A DNA stretch of 5,584 nt from Verrucomicrobiota bacterium (GTDB taxonomy: Bacteria > Verrucomicrobiota > Verrucomicrobiia > Chthoniobacterales > UBA6821): assembly GCA_016871655.1 (NCBI GenBank), contig VHCR01000107.1:1-5584 (forward strand). The letters run 5' to 3'. Numbering within the stretch: position 1 is the stretch's first letter; each line of letters starts with the position of its first letter. Positions 1-5,584 of this stretch are shown piece by piece. The notes below the pieces were generated by a model. That model was not told where the DNA came from, did not search any database, and saw only the letters and a program-made list of their open reading frames with translations. A program made the translations under genes and the position numbers.

Positions 1-1
1 G

Positions 2-256
2 CACCGCGCGCTGACAGACGCCAAGAATAAAGAGAGCCCGAATTTTGACCTGAAATATGCTGAAGAACTTCAAAAAGAAATAGCAGCACTGCAAGCCAAG
101 CTACAAAAAGATTCAACCTCTTCTCATAATAGTAACTTTGAGGAAGAATCAGAAAGTTCAACATCATTAGTTCAAGCTCCAGTAGTCGAAGCAAAAAAAC
201 AGGAAAAACAATCTGAAAAAAGAAAACCATCCCAACAAGAAAAGAAAGCCGAAGAG
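2..256 (+). other. Charged, low-complexity N-terminal segment of the visible protein
   Basis: Visible residues 1-85. The segment begins with a short heptad-like stretch (AEELQKEIAALQAKLQKD), which looks like a coiled coil. It then passes into a Ser/Glu-rich run and a Lys/Gln/Glu-rich run with no Trp. It probably acts as a flexible spacer between whatever lies further N-terminal, outside the window, and the Trp-rich helical body. The coiled-coil reading is by eye only. Confidence 0.55.
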
Positions 257-3200
257 GCTATTAGAAAATTATCAGACTTATATAAAGATTGGGAAAATTG
301 GATGGCTTGTTTCGATGAATGGAATAACCGAGTAGAGAGACTGATTGCTCTTCATGAATCGGTAGAACAAGAGGTTAACAAAGTCTTGGAAGAATTTGCC
401 GGGGCGTCAGGGCTAGAAAAAGAAAAATGGGAAAAGAAAAAAGAAAATAATCAAAAGGCATTGGAATTATACCGAGAAGCAGTTAGAAGATCTTATCATG
501 AAGGTTCACGAGGAATTGATGAGGAATCTAAAAAATTAGTTCTAACTATTTATTTCCAAGGGTTGAGCTGGCATTTTGATTGGGCTCATAAAGTTTCCTT
601 AGGCGAAGCCAAAAAATATGAGAGCATTGCCTATGATACTCAGGATGAGGCTAACAGCATATCTCATCGTGAAACAATATCACTCTGGAAACGATTTCAA
701 CAGGAAGCTCAAATCGCATCAGAGGCTTATACTTGTTTGGCTCTAACTATGAAGCAAACTCTAGCTGCAATACCAATCTATCCAGAAAATTTACAAACAA
801 ACTGGAAACAAGATACCGAAAGGTACGAAAATGAAGCTCGTTATTGGGTTGGAAATATCCTTTGGGGAGAAGCTAGGAAAGCTGAGGATATTGCGCATGC
901 AGCTCTGTTAGCAGCTATGGTGGCTGAAAAGCATAGGTCCACGGAGCTTGGAAATCCATATAAGTCCATGGAGCTTTGGAATCAATATAAAGGAGAAGTT
1001 CAAACTGTTGCTGCTACTTGGTTGCGTTATGCTGAAGCTATAGAAAAAGATTTGAAACTTGTTCCAGAGCATCGAGAAGATTTGAAGCAAGAATGGAGAG
1101 AAATGTTAGAAGATGTCGTCAATAAAGAGTCATCTTGGAGTGATGCTGCATTATGGGGAGAAATACAAAGAGCAAAAACTGTTCCCAATCCCAGAGACGG
1201 CATTATGTTTCATATAGAAGAGCAGAAGAGAACAAAACAGCAGAAGGAAAATGAAGATAAAAAGGAAGATGTTTTGGAAACAGATTCCGATAGAACCATC
1301 AAAGCTCAAGATTTTTGTTCTAAGGCAGTACGAGCTATGGAATGCGCTATTAAAGTAAGAGAAAAAGCTGAAAAGAATAAGGAAATAGATTACTCGCAAA
1401 AATCATTTTGGAGAAGAGCTGCTAAAGCTTGGGAGATAGCTGATACGGCGTGGAGGCAGGCAGAGAGCTTTCAACTTAGAGGAAATCAGCAATTATCATA
1501 CGCGTGGGCAAAAATCGCTGAGACTGTAGAACAAGCTGCAGCATTGCTACACAAATATCATTCCAGTAATGGTCAGCAAAACGGTCCTGATTATTTTTCC
1601 AGCGCTATTTGTTTAAGTGAAGCTGCAGAAGCAATGAAGCTGTCTCTAGAATGGAATAGTCAAGCAGATGAATTGTGTCATGCAGGAAAGATCGGAGAAG
1701 CTGATTTATGGCAAGAAGTAGCTCAAAATATAGAACATACAGTAGGGGTTTATCAACGAGCTGCTAAAAGTCATGTAGAAGAATGGGATTTTGAGTATTA
1801 TGGTAGTACTGCTTGTGGTTTACAGCGTCTTGCTCAAGATTATCAAAAAGTAGCAATGACTATGCAGAGAGAAATTTCTGCTCTTAACGAGAACATAGAA
1901 AAAGGAGATATCTTTGCTAAGAAAATAAAAGCTATTTTATGTCGTAGTAAAGAAGGTAGCTTTGTTGCTCAATCTGCATTTGCACGAGCTCAAGAATGCG
2001 TAGAAAAAGGTAGTGAAGAAGAGCAGAGAATCTCGTGGAAAAAAGTAGTCGAATTTTCCCAGAAAGCGCTTGAAGATTGGAGAGCAGCAACAGCAATGAG
2101 CTCTCAATTTCAGCAAACGTATTGGGAAAAATATGCGAGCAATCAAGAAACACATTGGGAGACTTTTTCCCTTGTTTGTGAAGCAAAAAAATTTCAAGAT
2201 GAGATCAAACAAGGTTTATCAAAAGCATCAAAAGCTTTCGTAGGAAGTGATGAAGGGGTTAAGTACTCTGAAAAAGCATTTCAATTGGCAGGGCAGGCTG
2301 TTGAGAAAATGGATAAGGCCATCGCTGCTTATCAATTAATAGAAGGTAACCCCTTCTTTAACTTTTACCCTCATAAAGAAAGGCAACGATACTCAGAAGT
2401 CGTGCAGCAATCGTGGGATTTTTTTATAAAAAATCTTACGCAACAACAAGAGGAAATCTATCAGAAGGCCCTACCGATATCTACGGAAAATGCTACTGAT
2501 AAATTCACTGATTTTGAGAAGTATGCAACTCAAGCAGCAGAAAACGCTTCTACAAAAGCTAAAAGTTTTGATTCTAAAAATAGCGATCAAGCTGATTTAT
2601 GGGAAAAAGTCCATCAGCAATGGAAAGAAGTTGTGACAAGCTGGCAACACGCAAGAGAGTCTTTAGCTCTCGGAGATAAAGAGCTTAGAGAGTATTGGGA
2701 AAAAATGGCCGCACAACATCGCTATCTTGCAGAGTACTGGACTCAGGAAGCAGAAGAAATAAGTGCCAGTACAAGGCACAAAAAATATTCCGAGCAGACA
2801 GATCAGGCTGTTTCTGCTTGGAGTAATCAACTCATCAAAGCAGCTCAAACACTAGAAAAAACCAAAGAAGCTATTATCAATCATGACAAGGAAATAGCAA
2901 TTTTATGGAAGGCACTCAGCAAGCACTATTTGAATTGCGCAGAACGTTCTCGTCAAACAGTCATTGCCTGGAAACGAGAATATCAGAAGATGGCAACACT
3001 TTTGGATGAAAAAAATTATAGAGGAGCTAATGAGTATTCTAAAAATCTCAAAAGGAAGACCATTGTTAAAGGAATACAAAAAGCAGCAGAAGCAGCACAA
3101 CAAAATGAGACTGAACAAGCAGCTCTTTGGAAAAAAATTGTCCAGTATCATAAAGTGATTCTAGAAATTTGGGATCAACAATTTCAAGGAAAAGAGATTT

Positions 3201-5200
3201 TTTTTGATAAAGCTGTTAGCTCACTCGGCCATAATATCGACATACTAGAAAAAGCTGCAGACGCATTAGAAAAAGTTGCTCAAGCAAAAGAAAAAAAAGA
3301 TGAAGAGCAAGTAACACATTGGAGGAAAATAGCCACAGGATATCAAGCCGTTGCGCACTACTCAGAACAAGCTGCCATTGCTTGGATGCAAGGAAATAAA
3401 GAACAAGCAACACAATTTAGTGACCTTTGTTATAGGAGGTCTGATAACTCTTTTTGGGTAGGAAAGGAAGAGCAAGAGAAACGTTGCAATGATTTTTATG
3501 GTGTGGGTAGAAATGGCCCTGTGGTTTCCAGTAAGGATTTGCTCGATGGGGCTGCTAATGCACTTAAAGAAAGAGCTAAGAGAGAAGAAAACAGTAGTAG
3601 TGAAATTATTGCTTTCTGGAAAGGCATCGTAGAGGGATATCAACAAATCGCAGAGCATTATCTAGAAGAAGCAACGCTCTTGTTAAAAAAAGAGAAGCTA
3701 CAAACAGACTTTTTTAAGAAAGCTGATTCTTTTGCATCCAACCGCTCTCATCGATTGCGAGAACTCCAAGAAGAGGTCAAAAATCTTTTGGACAGAAAAG
3801 AGGAAAATTCAGAATGGATAGCTCTGCAAAAGAGAATAATAGCACAGCATCAGTTGTCTTTAGAGTATTCTCAAAGAGGAATGGAGGCTTCTGTGCGAGG
3901 GGAGCAACAAAAAGCAGAATGTTTTAATAAAGCAGTTTCTATTCTTGACAAGAGTTTTTATTCATTCATTAGCGCTCGACGTGAATTAGAAAGTATGTTG
4001 CGGAGCAAAGAAGAAAATCCAAAATGGGTAGCTCTTCAAAAAGCAATCATAGAACGGTACCAACAAGCTGCTGAGAATAGAAAAGAAGCAGCAGAGGTTT
4101 TGCTGGAAGGAAATCCAGAAAAAGCAAGGTGTTTGGAAGCGGTTGCATCTGCGGCATCAAAAAGTGCTCATGCTTATCAAGACGTCAAACGTGATGAGCG
4201 AGAAGACAAAAATAGTAGCCAGGAACAAGCTGCTCTTCAGAAAACAATCCTAGAACAATCTCAACTTGCTGCTCAATATTGTGACAATGCAACAGAAGCA
4301 TGGAGGCAAGGATATCAAAAACAAGCAGAGTATTTTCAAAAAGCAGCAGCTTCTATTCATGAAAGTAATGTTATATTAGCATTTCGTGTTCCACATAGAC
4401 TCCAGGAACTGAAAAAAAGAGAAGCAAAACAGAACAATGAAGAGATGATAGCTCTTCAAAAAACAATCATAGAACGGTTGCAGGATGCTGCTAAGTATCA
4501 TCGAAAGAGCGCAGAGGCTTGGCTGCAAGAAAATTTAGAGCAAGCAACATGTTTTGAAAAGGCAGCTTTTACTGCTGAAAAAAGTAGTGAACAATTAGGC
4601 CATGTAAAGTGGGTCTTAGAGCAAATAGAAAAAAAAGGAGAATTGAGTAATGAAGAGAACAGGATACTTCAAAAAGAAAAGATAGAATATCATGACGCTG
4701 CCAAGTGTTACCACGAGGCAGCAAAGGCTTGGGTAAATGAAGAAAAAGCGGCTATTAATACAAAGGTAGCAGCTGCTTTGCAGGAAGCTGGCAGGTGTTA
4801 CCATGCTTCAGTTTCAAAATGTAGATCAAACGAGGAAGAAGCAGACTTATGGTTAGTCGCTGCTAAAACAGCAAAACGTGCTGCTGACGATTATAAAAAA
4901 ATTATCCATGGGGAAAAACATTTGGAACAAAAGGCTGACTGGATGTTGGCAGTTGCTACAACAATGGCAAAAAAAATAGAATGGAAAGATTTAGAAGACC
5001 AGGCACGATGTAAGGTAAAAATAAAACAAGCTTGCTTGTATGAACAAGCGATTAAGGTTGCAGAAGAAGGAATAAGAGCACTTCAAGTTGTTGTGGAAGG
5101 AAGTGATGATCAAGCCGCTCATTTAAGTCAAACTGCCATCTCTATGATCGAACAGGCAAAAGCAAAAGCCGCACAAGCAAATGGCATAGATACAAAGTAA
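2..5200 (+). CDS. Giant helical-repeat protein, 5'-truncated by the window edge (1732 residues visible)
   Basis: I do not recognise a named family. The frame is open from base 2 to the TAA at 5198-5200. The first ATG (302) has only a weak GGGA upstream, and the roughly 100 codons before it continue the same K/E/Q-rich, A/T-ending style without a stop and without any in-frame ATG, GTG or TTG. The start therefore probably lies left of the window. Order along the visible protein: charged Ser/Glu/Lys-rich segment (residues 1-85), a W-rich helical lead-in (about 86-199), two N-terminal repeats (200-383), a charged linker (about 406-431), irregular Trp-anchored units (about 435-1204), a regular array (1205-1615) and a helical tail (1616-1732). 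It is rich in A, E, K, Q and has about fifty Trp. No membrane segment, protease, kinase or nucleotide-binding motif is visible. The units resemble TPR-type helical hairpins in pattern, so a scaffold or host-interaction role is plausible but inferred. Certain as a gene; function unknown. Confidence 0.95.
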   Translation, partial: HRALTDAKNKESPNFDLKYAEELQKEIAALQAKLQKDSTSSHNSNFEEESESSTSLVQAPVVEAKKQEKQSEKRKPSQQEKKAEEAIRKLSDLYKDWENWMACFDEWNNRVERLIALHESVEQEVNKVLEEFAGASGLEKEKWEKKKENNQKALELYREAVRRSYHEGSRGIDEESKKLVLTIYFQGLSWHFDWAHKVSLGEAKKYESIAYDTQDEANSISHRETISLWKRFQQEAQIASEAYTCLALTMKQTLAAIPIYPENLQTNWKQDTERYENEARYWVGNILWGEARKAEDIAHAALLAAMVAEKHRSTELGNPYKSMELWNQYKGEVQTVAATWLRYAEAIEKDLKLVPEHREDLKQEWREMLEDVVNKESSWSDAALWGEIQRAKTVPNPRDGIMFHIEEQKRTKQQKENEDKKEDVLETDSDRTIKAQDFCSKAVRAMECAIKVREKAEKNKEIDYSQKSFWRRAAKAWEIADTAWRQAESFQLRGNQQLSYAWAKIAETVEQAAALLHKYHSSNGQQNGPDYFSSAICLSEAAEAMKLSLEWNSQADELCHAGKIGEADLWQEVAQNIEHTVGVYQRAAKSHVEEWDFEYYGSTACGLQRLAQDYQKVAMTMQREISALNENIEKGDIFAKKIKAILCRSKEGSFVAQSAFARAQECVEKGSEEEQRISWKKVVEFSQKALEDWRAATAMSSQFQQTYWEKYASNQETHWETFSLVCEAKKFQDEIKQGLSKASKAFVGSDEGVKYSEKAFQLAGQAVEKMDKAIAAYQLIEGNPFFNFYPHKERQRYSEVVQQSWDFFIKNLTQQQEEIYQKALPISTENATDKFTDFEKYATQAAENASTKAKSFDSKNSDQADLWEKVHQQWKEVVTSWQHARESLALGDKELREYWEKMAAQHRYLAEYWTQEAEEISASTRHKKYSEQTDQAVSAWSNQLIKAAQTLEKTKEAIINHDKEIAILWKALSKHYLNCAERSRQTVIAWKREYQKMATLLDEKNYRGANEYSKNLKRKTIVKGIQKAAEAAQQNETEQAALWKKIVQYHKVILEIWDQQFQGKEIFFDKAVSSLGHNIDILEKAADALEKVAQAKEKKDEEQVTHWRKIATGYQAVAHYSEQAAIAWMQGNKEQATQFSDLCYRRSDNSFWVGKEEQEKRCNDFYGVGRNGPVVSSKDLLDGAANALKERAKREENSSSEIIAFWKGIVEGYQQIAEHYLEEATLLLKKEKLQTDFFKKADSFASNRSHRLRELQEEVKNLLDRKEENSEWIALQKRIIAQHQLSLEYSQRGMEASVRGEQQKAECFNKAVSILDKSFYSFISARRELESMLRSKEENPKWVALQKAIIERYQQAAENRKEAAEVLLEGNPEKARCLEAVASAASKSAHAYQDVKRDEREDKNSSQEQAALQKTILEQSQLAAQYCDNATEAWRQGYQKQAEYFQKAAASIHESNVILAFRVPHRLQELKKREAKQNNEEMIALQKTIIERLQDAAKYHRKSAEAWLQENLEQATCFEKAAFTAEKSSEQLGHVKWVLEQIEKKGELSNEENRILQKEKIEYHDAAKCYHEAAKAWVNEEKAAINTKVAAALQEAGRCYHASVSKCRSNEEEADLWLVAAKTAKRAADDYKKIIHGEKHLEQKADWMLAVATTMAKKIEWKDLEDQARCKVKIKQACLYEQAIKVAEEGIRALQVVVEGSDDQAAHLSQTAISMIEQAKAKAAQANGIDTK
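599..1150 (+). repeat. Two tandem ~90-residue N-terminal protein repeats (type A), with a broken third start
   Basis: Copy 1 is 599-859 (87 residues, opening LGEAKKYESIA). Copy 2 is 860-1150 (97 residues, opening LWGEARKAEDIA). In the same order both carry a second LW (683 and 974), then E-x-Q-x-[AV]-A, then a P-x-[YH]-x-E-[ND]-L-[QK]-x-x-W block followed by an E-rich helix. A third opening, LWGEIQRAK, appears at 1151 but loses similarity within about a dozen residues, so it is a truncated copy. This repeat differs from the later units in having the conserved Pro and the GEA opening. Alignment was done by eye; the borders are approximate at the protein level. Confidence 0.75.
1217..1294 (+). 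other. Charged linker between the two repeat regions
   Basis: About 26 residues made almost wholly of Glu, Lys, Gln, Asp, Asn, Arg and Thr (starting EEQKRTKQQKENEDKK), with no aromatic residue. It follows the truncated third type A copy and precedes the first Trp-anchored unit. It is likely a disordered hinge between two helical domains. Confidence 0.55.
1406..3613 (+). repeat. Irregular Trp-anchored helical units (type B, degenerate)
   Basis: An anchor of the form [F/L/S/H]W followed by K, R, E or Q recurs at 1406 (FWRRAAK), 1706 (LWQEV), 2033 (SWKKVV), 2597 (LWEKV), 2903 (LWKAL), 3125 (LWKKI) and 3317 (HWRKI). The next anchor is at 3614, which opens the regular array. Spacings vary: 100, 109, 188, 102, 74, 64 and 99 residues. 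After the anchor comes a helix with aromatic residues every 4-7 positions, then a G-[DN]-K/Q-E segment and a second helix. The 188-residue gap may hide a decayed unit around 2100-2420. These look like old, diverged copies of the units in the 3' array. Confidence 0.65.
3614..4846 (+). repeat. Regular array of six ~70-residue helical repeats (type B), anchor Trp changed to Gln
   Basis: Units start at 3614, 3824, 4034, 4235, 4454 and 4667 and end at 4846, giving lengths of 70, 70, 67, 73, 71 and 60 residues. The first opens FWKG. The next five open LQK, so Gln takes the place of the anchor Trp, and the tail after the array returns to LW (4847). The shared order is LQK-x-I-[IL]-E/A, then x-[AS]-A-x-[EKQ]-Y/N, an A-[EA]-x-[WL] helix, a turn with G/E-N/Y/E, x-[EQ]-[QK]-A-x-[CY]-[FL]-x-[KA]-A, a Ser-containing helix, and a K/E-rich spacer ending E-x-x-A before the next LQK. 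The -A-x-[CY]-F-x-K-A- portion is TPR-like. Last unit is short and diverged. Confidence 0.8.
4030..4478 (+). repeat. Near-identical 29-base direct repeat within the array, copies 420 bases apart
   Basis: Bases 4030-4058 and 4450-4478 match with a single difference (G at 4043 against A at 4463). They encode A-L-Q-K-[AT]-I-I-E-R. The spacing is exactly two repeat units (140 codons). The intermediate copy at 4232 is more diverged. This indicates recent duplication or gene conversion between alternate units. Confidence 0.8.
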
Positions 5201-5212
5201 AATTTTAAAACA

Positions 5213-5277
5213 TCTCACTTTAATCTCTCGAAGAAGATTCTACACGCGATAATAGTAAAAGTGAGAATATAGAGATT
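5213..5277 (+). repeat. Interleaved inverted repeats directly downstream of the stop codon
   Basis: TCTCACTTT (5213-5221) is complemented perfectly by AAAGTGAGA (5258-5266). The adjacent AATCTCT (5222-5228) is complemented perfectly by AGAGATT (5271-5277). The arms run a-b-a'-b', so the two stems cross instead of nesting: a pseudoknot-like layout or two alternative hairpins. No T run follows, so an ordinary intrinsic terminator is unlikely. It starts 13 bases after the TAA and could shape the mRNA 3' end. Confidence 0.5.
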
Positions 5278-5392
5278 CAACAGCCCTGGGGTCAGCCAGT
5301 GAAACGGTCATTGGGAGCCCGTCAGAAAATTTGAAAAGGGGTCGGTTCCAGATATTGCATATTTTGGTGCCATAGGGTTAGTTTTTTGAATG

Positions 5393-5413
5393 GGCCTGGA
5401 AGGCTGATTTTTT
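5393..5413 (+). terminator. Weak intrinsic-terminator-like hairpin with T6 run
   Basis: GCCT (5394-5397) pairs with AGGC (5401-5404) around a GGA loop, with one further G-T wobble outside. TTTTTT follows at 5408-5413 after a two-base gap. The stem is very short and lies about 190 bases past the stop codon, so this is only a candidate for ending the large gene's transcript. Confidence 0.2.
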
Positions 5414-5494
5414 CTCGTGTTGGAGTGATTGATTGGCAGTATCAGAAGTTTTGTGTTTGAGATCGGTTTCTTGTTCTTTGGTTCGGATCTTTTA

Positions 5495-5512
5495 GCGGTG
5501 CGTTAGCACCGC
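5495..5512. repeat. Perfect 7-bp GC-rich hairpin
   Basis: GCGGTGC (5495-5501) and GCACCGC (5506-5512) are perfect inverted copies around a GTTA loop. On the minus strand it would be followed, after one base, by a run rich in A and then mixed sequence, so it is not a standard terminator in either direction. It opens the GC-rich block at the right edge. Confidence 0.6.
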
Positions 5513-5521
5513 CAATAGTTC

Positions 5522-5558
5522 CCCCCGAACCGCGGGGTTTGGGGGCGCGAAGCCCCCA
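5522..5558. repeat. Two overlapping, mutually exclusive GC-rich hairpins
   Basis: Hairpin 1 pairs 5522-5531 (CCCCCGAACC) with 5536-5545 (GGTTTGGGGG): ten pairs including one G-T wobble, loop GCGG. Hairpin 2 pairs 5540-5546 (TGGGGGC) with 5552-5558 (GCCCCCA): seven perfect pairs, loop GCGAA. Both need the G run at 5541-5545, so only one can form at a time. The arrangement could be an RNA switch, but it also fits a dispersed palindromic intergenic repeat. The window ends 26 bases later, so what follows cannot be seen. Confidence 0.55.
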
Positions 5559-5584
5559 TATTTGTTCATGGTTTTGCGGCGCGT

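Larger units (their letters stand above)
5201..5584. other. Non-coding 3' region of about 384 bases
   Basis: Every frame is broken by stops at short intervals on both strands, and no start with a convincing ribosome binding site is seen. The region contains interleaved inverted repeats just after the stop codon, a middle part (about 5280-5490) with no clear feature except a weak terminator-like hairpin, and a GC-rich hairpin block at the right end. Composition changes from AT-rich near the gene to G/C-rich at the edge. I found no tRNA, rRNA or transposase ends. Confidence 0.7.

Noticed and set aside
302..304. ATG as the true start of the large gene
   Set aside because: The frame is open through all 100 codons upstream with the same protein style, and the ribosome binding site is poor.
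2964..3158. 64-codon + strand reading frame inside the large gene
   Set aside because: It lies out of frame within the long coding sequence, has no ribosome binding site of note, and its Lys/Gln-rich product is a shadow of the repeat codons.
908..4804. Several minus-strand frames of 60-98 codons opposite the large gene
   Set aside because: Their Phe/Leu/Ser/Cys-rich products are the expected complement of Lys/Glu/Gln/Ala-rich codons; none has supporting signals.
1406..4846. Assignment of the units to canonical TPR or Sel1 repeats
   Set aside because: Only the turn and second-helix part (G-x-x-E-Q-A-x-x-F-x-K-A) resembles TPR. The unit length near 70 and the LW/LQK anchor do not fit the 34-36 residue consensus positions clearly enough.
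5281..5330. Possible insertion-sequence end (stretch around GAAACGGTCATTGGGAGCCCGTCAG)
   Set aside because: It gave an impression of a mobile-element border, but no terminal inverted repeat partner, target duplication or transposase is in the window.
5322..5441. 39-codon minus-strand open stretch ending in a TGA, with a protein-like tail (LWHQNMQYLEPTPFQIF)
   Set aside because: It is short, has only a late ATG at 5358-5360 and no ribosome binding site. Other frames of the same DNA look equally protein-like, so this may be a chance frame in a repeat. A gene remnant cannot be excluded.
5495..5584. tRNA or rRNA fragment in the GC-rich block
   Set aside because: The hairpins do not form a cloverleaf, no T-loop GTTCRA-type arm with acceptor stem is present, and I recognise no rRNA motif.

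Overview
The window is almost entirely one very large protein-coding gene on the + strand, followed by about 380 bases of non-coding DNA that ends in a cluster of GC-rich hairpins. The reading frame is open from the first bases of the window (position 2) to the TAA at 5198-5200. The gene is therefore cut by the left edge, and at least 1732 residues are visible. The first in-frame ATG, at 302, lies inside the same W-, K- and E-rich helical protein, so I treat it as an internal Met.

The protein has no domain I can name with confidence. It is built from helical repeats of two kinds. After a charged N-terminal stretch there are two copies of a roughly 90-residue repeat, each opening with a L(W)GEA motif and carrying a second LW, then a P-E-x(0-1)-L-x-x-x-W block. 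A short charged linker follows. The rest is a long run of units anchored on a [L/F/H/S]W-K/R/E motif. In the last third these become a regular array of about 70 residues per unit, in which the anchor Trp is replaced by Gln (LQK). Inside the units, a short G-N-x-E-Q-A-x-x-F-x-K-A pattern resembles the turn and second helix of a TPR hairpin. I see no signal peptide, membrane segment or catalytic motif, though the true N-terminus is outside the window. The likeliest role is an intracellular or secreted scaffold or binding protein; this is inference.

The AT-rich, A/T-ending codons and the giant Trp/Ala/Gln/Glu-rich helical repeat protein suggest a host-associated bacterium with a reduced, AT-rich genome. 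My best guess is an environmental chlamydia (Parachlamydiales-like), because repeat proteins of this style are familiar from that group. That is recollection, not proof, and other amoeba- or arthropod-associated bacteria remain possible.

The 3' non-coding region holds interleaved inverted repeats just after the stop, a weak terminator-like hairpin with a T run near 5393-5413, and a GC-rich block (5495-5584, about 57 of 90 bases G or C by my count) with three hairpins. Two of those compete for the same G run. This block looks like a dispersed palindromic repeat or structured RNA rather than a gene. I see no tRNA, rRNA, CRISPR array or recognisable insertion sequence.
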